DNA of 18,371 bases from JAIRTY01 sp050257395 (GTDB taxonomy: Bacteria > Actinomycetota > Actinomycetes > Streptosporangiales > Streptosporangiaceae), in contig JBLMWU010000032.1 in assembly GCA_050257395.1 (NCBI GenBank), positions 1 through 18,371 of the forward strand, given 5' to 3'. The stretch's first letter is position 1. The number at the start of each line of letters is the position of its first letter. The notes under the pieces were generated by a model that saw nothing but the letters and a program-made list of their open reading frames with translations, was not told the DNA's origin and made no database searches. This document shows positions 1-9,009 of this stretch, in pieces. A program made the position numbers and the translations under genes.

Positions 1-21
1 GGCCAGAGCTCACTGTGACGG

Positions 22-1512
22 TCAGCCGGCGGCCAGGGCCGGCACCAGGTTCGCGGCGTTGGGTGTGCCGAGGCCGGTCACCGGGTCCCAGCCCGTCGTC
101 GCGGGGTAGCCGGGGACGCTCGAGTCGGTCTGGTTCTTGCCTGTGGTCACGTCATAGAAATAGTTGCTGTAGCCCGGGTCGTTCGCCAGCTTGTACAGCG
201 TCGGGTTGATGAGCCCGAGGCCACGCCCGGCCATCTGGTCCGCGATGGCCACCAGCGCGGCCCATTGCGGGCAGCTGGACGACGTGCCGCCGACCACGTA
301 CCAGCCGGCGCTGCACGGGTCACCGGACTGGCAGTGCAGGCCGCTGGTCGCGTCGCCGGGCGCGGTGTCGTACACCAGCACGCCGGTCAGGGCGCTGGCC
401 TGGTAGGCCACATCCGGCACCCCGCGCATGGAGTCGATGCTCGTCGACCCGGCGGGCAGGGTGTCCTGGTAAGCCGGCTTGCTGAAGATGTGGCTGAACC
501 CGCCACCCGAGGCGATCCAGCCGACCTCGCGGTTGTTCTGATTCTGGCAGGCTTTCGGCGGGTCGCTGTTGTCAACACCGCTGCCGGTGACCGGGTTGGT
601 GCACAAGTAAGTGCCGCCCACGCCCGTCACCAGCGGGTCGGAGGCCGGCCACTCCACGGTCGGGTACGGGAAGGTCTGCGGGTTCTTGACCGGGGTGAAG
701 CTGCTGTTGGCCGTCCCGCCGTCGCCGGAGCTGCCCAGCACCGTGACCCCGTTCGCCTGAGCGGAGACGTACGCGTGCCGCAGCGTCATCAGGGACTGCG
801 TGCTCGCGAAGGTCTCCTCAGCGGCGGCGAAGCTCTGCGAGATCACCGAGGCCAGGTGATGGTCCACGACGAACTGCTCGGCGTTCATCATGGTCGGGAA
901 GCCCTGGACCCCGAGCGTCTCCGCCGGGTTGGTGGTGATGTTGAGGATGTTCGCCCCCGGCGCGATCGAGTGCACCCACTCGACGTCGAGCGCGGTCTCC
1001 AGCGCCCAGATGTTGCGGGTCTGGCTGCCGGTCCCGTTCGACTTGGGCGGCGGGGCCTTCACGACGGTCTTGCCGTTCCAGTACTCATGCTGGAACGTCG
1101 GCATGCTGCCGGCGCAGGTGACACCGGGCTCCCCGCACATGTGCGGCAGGCCCTCGGCGTTGTTGAAGACGTTGAGGTCGGAGGCGATGTTCGGGTCGCC
1201 GAACGAGTCGATGATCGCGACCGTTACGCCGTGCCCGTCGTTGCCCCCGCTGAGCAGCGGGCCGACGTTGTAGGAGTTCCGCATCGAGGTGGGCGTGAAG
1301 CAGCGGCGGCCGACCGAGTTGCAGTTCGCCTCAGTGGGGGGTGTCTGGTCGCCTGTCAGCCACTGGAAATCGCTGACCGTGGGCTGCGGGGCGGGGAACC
1401 TGGCGGCGGCGCGGGCGGTGCCGGGGGTAGCAGCCACCGCCATGGCCGCGGCGCAGCCGAGGGCGGCCACCGCACTCGCGGGGTGCCTCAGCCGCGGAAT
1501 CAGGGAACGCAC
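22..1512 (-). CDS. Secreted S53 family peptidase (sedolisin / serine-carboxyl peptidase), prodomain-less
   Basis: Predicted exported acid protease of 496 aa. The GTG start at 1512 is chosen because GGAGG lies 8 nt upstream and the protein then opens with a signal peptide (Arg-rich start, hydrophobic AVAALGCAAAMAVAA, Ala-rich cleavage region near residues 30-38). Sedolisin catalytic residues are visible: E172 and D176 in ALETALDVEW, the oxyanion Asp D264 in SSGDGG, and the nucleophile S411 in GGTSSSCP (the family motif is usually SGTSxxxP). The C-terminal end carries the calcium-site pattern (D454-V455, then GWDPVTGLGTPN at 474-485). About nine cysteines in the mature part fit disulfides in a secreted protein. 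The catalytic domain begins near residue 72, so the usual pro-kumamolisin activation domain (roughly 150-190 aa) is absent. GC content looks lower than in the genes to the right. The gene stands alone. Family assignment is firm; substrate is unknown. Confidence 0.93.
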   Translation of the reverse strand: MRSLIPRLRHPASAVAALGCAAAMAVAATPGTARAAARFPAPQPTVSDFQWLTGDQTPPTEANCNSVGRRCFTPTSMRNSYNVGPLLSGGNDGHGVTVAIIDSFGDPNIASDLNVFNNAEGLPHMCGEPGVTCAGSMPTFQHEYWNGKTVVKAPPPKSNGTGSQTRNIWALETALDVEWVHSIAPGANILNITTNPAETLGVQGFPTMMNAEQFVVDHHLASVISQSFAAAEETFASTQSLMTLRHAYVSAQANGVTVLGSSGDGGTANSSFTPVKNPQTFPYPTVEWPASDPLVTGVGGTYLCTNPVTGSGVDNSDPPKACQNQNNREVGWIASGGGFSHIFSKPAYQDTLPAGSTSIDSMRGVPDVAYQASALTGVLVYDTAPGDATSGLHCQSGDPCSAGWYVVGGTSSSCPQWAALVAIADQMAGRGLGLINPTLYKLANDPGYSNYFYDVTTGKNQTDSSVPGYPATTGWDPVTGLGTPNAANLVPALAAG

Positions 1513-1689
1513 GATCTGTACCTCCGTCGTTGCAGGCACGCACCAGCCACCAAGCGGCCGGTGCAAACCGCAGCGCCGGAAAGCGCAACCTGTCGGCAAA
1601 GCTTCCTGACAAGACGTCTATACCGCTCAGCTGGTCTCGCGGCTAGTGGTTATGACGGTAAAAAATCCGCTCTGCGCCAGAACGTCCCG

Positions 1690-2145
1690 TCAGCGCCGGT
1701 GGTACCGCTGCGCCCGGGCCTGGGCCAGCCACCAGCCCATGGCCACCATGAGCAAGCCGTACGCCGCGCACACCGGCTGCAGCCACGCGAAGGTCCGGAT
1801 GAACGCGATCTCCGCCACGATCCAGCCGATCAGCGCCAGCCCGGCCAGGGTGACGAGCTCCGGCGCCCGGGTGATGCCCCGCCAGGCGGCGACCGCGGCG
1901 GCGGTCATGGGCAGGGCCACGACGACGAGCAGGGCGACGCCGCCGAGCACCGGTGAATGCAGCGGCAGCCGCTGGTTGACGGCCGCGCCCATGTCGATGG
2001 AGCCGCCGGTCAGGCCGATGACGCCGGCATAGGCCGCCGCCGCCATGAGGCCGGCCGCCACCCCGGTCCACCGGTTCCGTGCCCGCAGAGAACGGCCCGC
2101 GGGATGCGCCCGCCTGGCCCTGGCTGCTGATCCGCTGCTCGTCAT
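1690..2145 (-). CDS. Small four-helix integral membrane protein, unknown function
   Basis: I do not recognise this 151-aa protein. A basic N-terminus (residues 1-25, many Arg) is followed by about four hydrophobic segments: roughly 27-48, 66-90, 96-115 and 120-141. The last segment ends in a short basic tail, so both termini are probably cytoplasmic. No catalytic motif or ligand-binding signature is visible. The ATG at 2145 has GGAG 6 nt upstream, which supports the start. It is transcribed divergently from the MshC-like ligase, sharing a 188-bp region with strong palindromes. A T6 run on its strand follows the stop by about 25 nt, but no convincing stem precedes it. The protein is real on coding statistics and RBS; its role is open. 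Confidence 0.75.
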   Translation of the reverse strand: MTSSGSAARARRAHPAGRSLRARNRWTGVAAGLMAAAAYAGVIGLTGGSIDMGAAVNQRLPLHSPVLGGVALLVVVALPMTAAAVAAWRGITRAPELVTLAGLALIGWIVAEIAFIRTFAWLQPVCAAYGLLMVAMGWWLAQARAQRYHRR

Positions 2146-2219
2146 GGTCGTCTCCGCCGGGGTCGCCTTGTCCAGCCATGCTCCCGGGCGGCGGGGGCCG
2201 GCGGGCAGGGCCGAAGGGC

Positions 2220-2236
2220 GGTCCCGCCGCGGGACC
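2220..2236. promoter_or_regulatory. Perfect 17-bp palindrome, candidate operator
   Basis: GGTCCCGCCGCGGGACC: two 8-bp arms around one central base, perfect dyad symmetry. It sits between the divergent membrane-protein and MshC-like genes, 75 bp upstream of the former start and 97 bp upstream of the latter. A one-base loop makes an RNA hairpin unlikely, so a dimeric DNA-binding protein site is the better reading. The regulator is unknown. Confidence 0.45.
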
Positions 2237-2240
2237 TCCT

Positions 2241-2256
2241 GCCCGCGTGTGCGGGC
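2241..2256. repeat. Perfect inverted repeat with GTGT loop
   Basis: GCCCGC-GTGT-GCGGGC, a 6-bp all-GC stem with a 4-nt loop, starting 4 bp after the 17-bp palindrome. On the plus strand it would lie in the untranslated leader of the MshC-like gene if transcription starts upstream. It could be a hairpin in that RNA or part of a compound operator. The motif GGGAC(N3-5)GCCCGCGTG that spans its left arm (2231-2249) recurs at 2302-2318. Confidence 0.35.
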
Positions 2257-2333
2257 CGGAGGTGGCAGCCGGGCCGGAGGGCCAACGCCGGGGGGCCAAC
2301 CGGGACGCTGCCCGCGTGCCCGACACTGGAGCT

Positions 2334-3461
2334 ATGACCACAACTCACACGGCGGCCGCGGCGGGGGCCGTGATCGACGGACAGCGGGTGGAGCTGCTTG
2401 ACCGGGCCCGGATCTACGCATGCGGGATCACCCCCTACGACGTGACGCATCTGGGGCACGCGTCCACCTTCGTCTGGGTGGACACGCTGGCCCGCGTGCT
2501 CCGCCTGCTCGGGGTGGAGGCGGAGGTGTGCCGCAACGTGACCGACGTGGACGACGTGCTGGACGCGGCCGCCCGCCGGGCCGGGGCGGCCTACGACACG
2601 TTCGCGGCGATCCAGCAGTTCCAGTTCGAGCGGGACATGACCGCGGTGAACGTGCGCGCCCCCGAGCACGAGCCGCGTGCCCACCGCTACGTGCAGCAGG
2701 TCATCCGGCTGGCGGCCGGGCTGCTGGCGGCCGGTGCCGCCTACTCCCGGGCCGGCAGCGTCTACTTCCGCGGCCATGACGTCGCCGCCGGGGCCGGGCT
2801 GACGCTCCAGGACGCGCTGCGGATGGCCCGCGAGTACGCGGGCCGCCCGGACGACGGGGCCAAGGACGACCCGCTGGACGTGGCGGTGTGGCAGGCCAGT
2901 GAGCCGGGGCATCCCGCCTGGGACTCGCCGTGGGGGCCGGGCCGGCCGGGCTGGCACGCGGAATGCGCCGCCATGGCGATGTCGGTGTTCGGCCCGGCGG
3001 TGGACGTGCACGCCGGCGGCGCGGACCTGCGGTTCCCGCACCACGCCTACCACGCCGCGATGGCGGAGGCGTTCACCGGCGTGCGGCCGTACGCGCGGGC
3101 GTGGCTGCACCCCGGCGTGGTCACCGTGGACGGCGCGAAGATGGCCAAGTCCGCGGGCAACCTGGTGCTGCTCGAGGACCTGCTGGCCGGGCATCCGGCG
3201 GCGGTGGTGCGGATGATGATCCTGGACCGGCGATGGGCGGAGAACTGGGACTATCGGCCCGGCCTGCTGGACGCCGCCGGGGCCAGGCTGGACCGCCTCT
3301 ACCAGTCGGCCGGCCGGACCGGGGGCGACAGCCCGGCGGCCGTGGCCGAGCTGTGCCAGCTGCTGGCCACCGAGCTCAACGTGCCGGCCGCGCTCGACCT
3401 GGCCATCGAGGCCGGCGGGGCACCCGCCCGGACCCTGGCTGCCACCCTCGGCCTGAGCTGA
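2334..3461 (+). CDS. MshC-like cysteine ligase (cysteinyl-tRNA synthetase family)
   Basis: Class I synthetase-fold enzyme of 375 aa that should activate cysteine with ATP. The HIGH signature is HLGH (39-42) within CGITPYDVTHLGH, and the KMSKS signature is KMAKS (269-273). Zinc-site candidates are C30, T33, C211 and H236. Their spacing matches the Cys-Thr-Cys-His site of mycothiol ligase MshC, and E. coli CysRS has Glu where this protein has H240. W207 precedes C211 in GRPGWHAEC, as in MshC. The protein stops where the CysRS anticodon-binding region would begin, so tRNA charging is unlikely. It is shorter than typical MshC (about 410 aa), mainly at the N-terminus. ATG 2334 is chosen by homology, since the open frame extends upstream without similarity. 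It could be the mycothiol enzyme (cysteine plus GlcN-Ins) or a paralogue joining cysteine to another amine. No other mycothiol gene is nearby. Confidence 0.85.
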   Translation: MTTTHTAAAAGAVIDGQRVELLDRARIYACGITPYDVTHLGHASTFVWVDTLARVLRLLGVEAEVCRNVTDVDDVLDAAARRAGAAYDTFAAIQQFQFERDMTAVNVRAPEHEPRAHRYVQQVIRLAAGLLAAGAAYSRAGSVYFRGHDVAAGAGLTLQDALRMAREYAGRPDDGAKDDPLDVAVWQASEPGHPAWDSPWGPGRPGWHAECAAMAMSVFGPAVDVHAGGADLRFPHHAYHAAMAEAFTGVRPYARAWLHPGVVTVDGAKMAKSAGNLVLLEDLLAGHPAAVVRMMILDRRWAENWDYRPGLLDAAGARLDRLYQSAGRTGGDSPAAVAELCQLLATELNVPAALDLAIEAGGAPARTLAATLGLS

Positions 3462-3468
3462 CAGGCGG

Positions 3469-3489
3469 GGTCAGGTCGCGGGCCTGATC
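3469..3489. terminator. Possible bidirectional terminator hairpin between convergent genes
   Basis: The 26-bp gap between two convergent stop codons holds a stem GG-TCAGG / CCTGA-TC (7 pairs, one of them G-U on the plus strand) around the loop TCGCGGG. It overlaps the stop codon of the exporter gene. There is no U-tract, so it would be an atypical GC-rich actinomycete terminator. A second short stem, GCCTG/CAGGC at 3451-3466, covers the ligase stop codon. Support is structural only. Confidence 0.3.
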
Positions 3490-4921
3490 ACGCCCGGGCG
3501 GGGCGGTCGATCCCCCGGAAGGTGACGGCCGCCCCGGTCAGGAACGCGGCGCCCGCGATCGCCAGCCCCGCCCGCAGGCCGGTCACGAAGCCCGCCTGCG
3601 GGTGCAGCAGCGTGCCGAGCAGGGCCACGCCCAGCAGCGCGCCGGTCTGCCGGGCAGCGTTGATCACCCCGGAGGCGATGCCGCCGCGGCTGGCCGGTGC
3701 GGCCTCCATGACCGAGGCGGTGGCCGCGGGCATGGTCAGGGCCATCCCGAAGCCGGTCGCCGTCATCGGCAGCACCAGCCAGCCGTAGCCGGAATGCTGG
3801 CCCGCCACCATGGTGCCCAGCAGCCCTGCCGCGCCGAGCAGCAGCCCGGCCAGCATCGGCAGCCGCGGGCCGGTCCTGGCCATCAGCCGCCCCGAGACCG
3901 TGGACGCCACGGTGATCAGCGCGGCCTGCGGCAGCAGGGCCAGCCCGGTCTGCGCCGCCGAGTACCCGCGGATGTCCTGGAAGTACAGGCTCATGACGAA
4001 CAGCTGGCCGTAGAACCCGAGGTTGATCAGCAGGCCGACCAGGCTGCCGGCCCGGAAGGCCGGGTGGCGCAGCAGGCCCAGCGGCAGCATCGGGTCGCTG
4101 CCCTTGTGCTCCACCGCCACGAAAGCCGCGCCCGCCGCCGCTGCCAGCGCGAACCCGGCCAGCACCACGGGGGAGGTCCAGCCGTCCGGGCCGGCCTCGA
4201 CCAGCGCGCCGGCCAGCAGCGCCAGCGCGGCGATGCCGAGCAGCTGACCGGGCAGGTCCACCGCCCGCTGGTGCCGCTGCGGCACCGGGACGAACCTGCG
4301 CGTCAGCGCGAGCGCGGCCAGCGCGAACGGCAGGTTCAGGAAGAACACGGCCCGCCAGCTCCAGGTGCTGACCAGCAGGCCGCCGATGATCGGCCCGGCC
4401 GCGGCGCCGATGCCCGCGACGGCGCCCCAGATCCCGAACGCCCGGGCCCTGGCCTGCCGGTCCGGGTAGGACGCCTGCAGCAGGACCAGGGACGAGGGAA
4501 CGAGCAGCGCCGCGGCGGCGCCCTGGATCAGCCTCGCCGCCACCAGCACCGCCAGCGACGGCGCCAGCCCGCACGCGGCCGAGCAGAGCGCGAACAGGGC
4601 CAGCCCGGCCGTGAACACCCGGCGGCCGCCGGCCCGTTCGGCCAGCGCACCGCCGGCCAGCAGCAGGCCGGCGAACGAGAGCGTGTAGGCGTCCACGACC
4701 CACTGCAGCCCGGACACGCCGCCGTGCAGCTGGCGGCCGATCGACGGGAGCGCGACGTTGACCACCGTCACGTCGAGGATCACCAGGAAGTAGCCGATGC
4801 AGATGATGGCGAGGGACGGGGTGATAGCCCGCTGGCGCCCGGTCCCGGCAGGCTGATCCGGGCCTGGGCCGGACTCGCGGTGCTGGGGGGCGGCGACCCG
4901 CCCCGGACGGATGGAAGCCAT
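3488..4921 (-). CDS. MFS drug-efflux transporter, DHA2 (EmrB/QacA) family
   Basis: Predicted 14-helix proton antiporter of 477 aa that exports drugs or other small amphipathic molecules. Helix 1 carries the DHA2-type motif LDVTVVNVALPSI. The antiporter motif C appears as GIGAAAGPIIGG in helix 5. The loop with ERAGGRRVF matches motif A. The second half (RLMARTGPRLPMLAGLLLG and onward) has the weaker repeat typical of the family. ATG 4921 is preferred, with a purine-rich AAGGGTGGGGG directly upstream. A TTG 13 codons upstream (4960) is possible, and a stronger AAAGGAG lies between the two starts but too far from the ATG. The gene is divergent from the acetyl-CoA synthetase gene and convergent with the MshC-like gene. 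No adjacent TetR or MarR regulator is visible. Substrate cannot be predicted. Confidence 0.9.
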   Translation of the reverse strand: MASIRPGRVAAPQHRESGPGPDQPAGTGRQRAITPSLAIICIGYFLVILDVTVVNVALPSIGRQLHGGVSGLQWVVDAYTLSFAGLLLAGGALAERAGGRRVFTAGLALFALCSAACGLAPSLAVLVAARLIQGAAAALLVPSSLVLLQASYPDRQARARAFGIWGAVAGIGAAAGPIIGGLLVSTWSWRAVFFLNLPFALAALALTRRFVPVPQRHQRAVDLPGQLLGIAALALLAGALVEAGPDGWTSPVVLAGFALAAAAGAAFVAVEHKGSDPMLPLGLLRHPAFRAGSLVGLLINLGFYGQLFVMSLYFQDIRGYSAAQTGLALLPQAALITVASTVSGRLMARTGPRLPMLAGLLLGAAGLLGTMVAGQHSGYGWLVLPMTATGFGMALTMPAATASVMEAAPASRGGIASGVINAARQTGALLGVALLGTLLHPQAGFVTGLRAGLAIAGAAFLTGAAVTFRGIDRPARA

Positions 4922-5121
4922 GCCCCCACCCTTACCCGGGCTCCTTTCGCCACGCGCCAAACCGTGCCCGCGCCGCTGCCAGGTCCGTGATCACAAGAGC
5001 CCAACCAGGACAAACCGGCACGGCCCGGGCGCTGGCGGCGACGGCCGGTGATCGCTGCGACCCCGCGGGTATGAATGCCCACTCAGGGGGATGTGCGCCG
5101 GTCCCATCGGCGTCGCTGGCG

Positions 5122-5135
5122 GGGACCTTCGGCCC
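5122..5135 (+). promoter_or_regulatory. DosR/DevR-like box upstream of the acs-pdh train
   Basis: GGGACCTTCGGCCC matches the core of the mycobacterial DosR/DevR site (GGGACTWWAGTCCC) at GGGAC, both W positions, the following G and the final CCC. It mismatches at three of 14 positions. Homologous regulators control hypoxia and dormancy genes in Mycobacterium and Streptomyces (OsdR). It ends 62 bp before the acs start codon. A much weaker look-alike, GGGTATGAATGCCC, lies at 5067-5080. Assignment is by pattern only; no DosR-type regulator gene is in the window. Confidence 0.45.
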
Positions 5136-5159
5136 TGCCCGGCTTTTGCTGCCCGGCTT
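5135..5159 (+). repeat. 11-bp direct repeat in the acs leader
   Basis: CTGCCCGGCTT occurs at 5135-5145 and again at 5149-5159, a 14-bp period. The first copy abuts the DosR-like box, and the second lies just upstream of the purine tract AGGAGGAGGAG at 5164-5174. It may be a regulator site or part of the core promoter. No convincing -10/-35 pair could be assigned in this GC-rich stretch. Confidence 0.3.
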
Positions 5160-5197
5160 ACACAGGAGGAGGAGCGCGACGGGGTGGAGGTCCGGCC

Positions 5198-6966
<1,769 letters not shown>

Positions 6967-6970
<4 letters not shown>

Positions 6971-8007
6971 GCCCGCGCCGCAAGACCACGGCGGTGCCGC
7001 CGCAGGCGCCGGTGCCCAGCCCTGACGGCCACGCCCGGACCCCCGAAGCGGTGCACCGCACGGGCCTGCTGCGGCAGATGCTGCTGGTCCGGCAGTTCGA
7101 GGAGAAGTGCGTCGAGCTGTACAGCGGCGGTGAGATCCACGGCTTCGTCCACCTGTACATCGGGGAGGAAGCGGTCGCGGTCGGCGTGAACCAGGCGCTC
7201 GAGCCGGCGGACTCCATCGTGTCCACCTACCGGGAGCACGGCCACGCCCTGGTCCGCGGGGTCGGCCTCAAGCCGGTGATGGCGGAGATGTACGGCCGGG
7301 CCAGCGGCTGCAGCGGCGGCCGCGGCGGCTCGATGCACCTGTTCGACGAGAGCAAGCGGTTCTACGGCGGCAACGCGATCGTCGCGGGCGGGCTGCCGCT
7401 GGCGGTCGGGGTCGCCCTGGCCGACAAGATGCAGGGCCGGGAGCAGGTCACCGCGTGCTTCTTCGGCGACGGCGCCGTGTCCGAGGGCGAGTTCCACGAG
7501 TGCCTGAACCTGGCCGCGCTGTGGGACCTGCCGCTGCTGTTCTGCTGCGAGAACAACCTCTACGCGATGGGCACCGCGCTGTCGCGGGCGCAGTCCGAGA
7601 CCGACCTGGCGGTGCGGGCCGCCAGCTACGGGATGCCGGCCTGGCCGGTGGACGGGATGGACGTGCTGGCCGTGGAGCAGGCCGCCCGGCACGCCGCCGC
7701 GTCGGTGCGGGCCGGGGGCGGCCCGCACTTCCTCGAGCTGCGGACCTACCGCTACCGGGCCCACTCGATGTACGACCCGGACCGGTACCGGGACAAGACC
7801 GAGATCGAGGCGTGGAAGCGGCACGACCCGATCGACGCGCTGGCCGACCGGATGCGGGCGGCGGGTGAGCTGTCCGACGAGGATCTCACCGCCATGATCA
7901 GCAGTGTCGCCGCGGAGATCGGCGAGGCTGTCGAGGCGGCCCGCAACGGCCGGGATGAGCCGGTGGCGGGCCTCACTCGCTTCGTCTACCGCCGGGAGCT
8001 GTCATGA
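6967..8007 (+). CDS. pdhA: Pyruvate dehydrogenase-like E1 component, alpha subunit
   Basis: Thiamine-diphosphate-dependent 2-oxo acid dehydrogenase alpha subunit, 346 aa, forming an alpha2beta2 E1 with the next gene product. The TPP/Mg motif runs from GDG (167-169) to NN (196-197) within GDGAVSEGEFHE...ENN. Other family blocks are YREHGHALVRG, GGRGGSMHLF, and the phosphorylation-loop region RYRAHSMYDPD, which resembles pyruvate-type more than branched-chain E1 alpha. It decarboxylates pyruvate (by similarity) and transfers the acetyl group to lipoyl-E2. The gene starts inside the acs stop (ATGA overlap) and ends in the same kind of overlap with E1 beta. The two-gene E1 is notable, since many actinomycetes use a single-chain AceE for central pyruvate dehydrogenase. 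Acetoin or another 2-oxo acid remains a possible substrate. Confidence 0.9.
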
Positions 8008-9008
8008 CCGCCGCGGCAAGCACCACCAGCGCCCCGGTGAAGACCACCTACCGGGAGGCCATGCGGGCCGCCATCCGGGAAGCCCTGCAGCGCGACGAAC
8101 GGGTCTTCCTCATGGGCGAGGACGTCGGCCGGTACGGCGGCTGCTTCGCGGTCAGCCTGGGCCTGCTGGAGGAGTTCGGCCCCGAGCGGATCCGCGACAC
8201 CCCGCTGTCGGAGTCGGCGTTCGTCGGCGCGGGCATCGGCGCCGCGCTGAACGGCATGCGGCCGATCGTCGAGATCATGACCGTCAACTTCAGCCTGCTG
8301 GCGCTGGACCAGATCATGAACAACGCGGCCACGCTGCTGCACATGTCCGGCGGCCAGCTGAACGTCCCGCTGGTGATCAGGATGACGACCGGGGCGGGCC
8401 GCCAGGTCGCCGCGCAGCACTCGCACAGCCTGGAAGGCTGGTACGCGCACATCCCCGGGCTGCGGATCCTCGCCCCGGCCACGCTGGAGGACGCGCGCGG
8501 GATGCTGTGGACAGCGCTGGAAGACCCCGACCCGGTGCTGATCTTCGAGCACGGCGGGCTGTACAACCTGTCCGGCGAGCTGCCCGCGGACGCCGGCGCG
8601 GTGGAGATCGACCACGCCGCGGTGCGCCGGGCCGGTGACGACGTCACCCTGATCACCTACGGCGGCACCCTGGGCAAGACGCTGTCCGCCGCGGACGAGC
8701 TGGCGGCGGACGGGATCAGCGCCGAGGTCATCGACCTGCGCACGCTGCGGCCGCTGGATGAGGACACGATCGCTGGCTCCGTGCGGCGCACCCACCGGGC
8801 CGTGATCGTGGACGAGGGCTGGCGGTCGGGCAGCCTGTCCGCGGAGATCAGCGCCCGGCTGGTGGAGCACGCGTTCTACGACCTGGACGCGCCGATCGAG
8901 CGGGTCTGCAGCGCCGAGGTCCCCATCCCGTACCCGCGGCATCTGGAGGAGGCCGCGCTGCCGCAGGTGCCGGGCATCGTGGCGGCAGCCCGCCGGGCGG
9001 TGGGCTGA
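8004..9008 (+). CDS. pdhB: Pyruvate dehydrogenase-like E1 component, beta subunit
   Basis: Beta subunit of the heterotetrameric E1, 334 aa, close to the family length. Conserved blocks include GEDVGRYGG, the RDTPLSES segment whose E70 should bind the thiazolium/aminopyrimidine part of TPP, GMRPIVEIMTVNF, VAAQHSHSLEGWYAHIPGL, and the C-terminal transketolase-like region DLRTLRPLDEDTI...VDEGWRSG. These match PDH beta subunits rather than branched-chain ones. The ATG overlaps the E1 alpha stop by 4 bp. The next gene (E2) begins 1 bp after the TGA. Expression is therefore expected to be tightly linked to E1 alpha and E2, giving stoichiometric complex formation in the cytoplasm. Confidence 0.92.
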   Translation: MTAAASTTSAPVKTTYREAMRAAIREALQRDERVFLMGEDVGRYGGCFAVSLGLLEEFGPERIRDTPLSESAFVGAGIGAALNGMRPIVEIMTVNFSLLALDQIMNNAATLLHMSGGQLNVPLVIRMTTGAGRQVAAQHSHSLEGWYAHIPGLRILAPATLEDARGMLWTALEDPDPVLIFEHGGLYNLSGELPADAGAVEIDHAAVRRAGDDVTLITYGGTLGKTLSAADELAADGISAEVIDLRTLRPLDEDTIAGSVRRTHRAVIVDEGWRSGSLSAEISARLVEHAFYDLDAPIERVCSAEVPIPYPRHLEEAALPQVPGIVAAARRAVG

Positions 9009-9009
9009 C

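Noticed and set aside
1591..1611. Imperfect palindrome TGTCGG-N9-CTGACA upstream of the sedolisin gene
   Set aside because: Only 5 of 6 arm positions match and there is no link to a known operator; chance is likely.
1660..1665. Run of six A (T6 on the minus strand) downstream of the small membrane protein gene
   Set aside because: It looked like the tail of an intrinsic terminator, but only about 4 bp of imperfect stem can be drawn before it.
2079..2333. Upstream in-frame extension of the MshC-like gene
   Set aside because: The extra 85 residues are Gly/Pro/Arg-rich, overlap the divergent gene start and the palindromes, and have no counterpart in the family.
5067..5080. GGGTATGAATGCCC as a second DosR-like box
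   Set aside because: It keeps only the outer GGG and GCCC. The invariant AC after GGG is lost, so it is too weak to call.
5075..5197. Upstream in-frame extension of acsA
   Set aside because: It would place the DosR-like box and repeats inside coding sequence. A good SD precedes the ATG at 5198, and the family alignment starts there.
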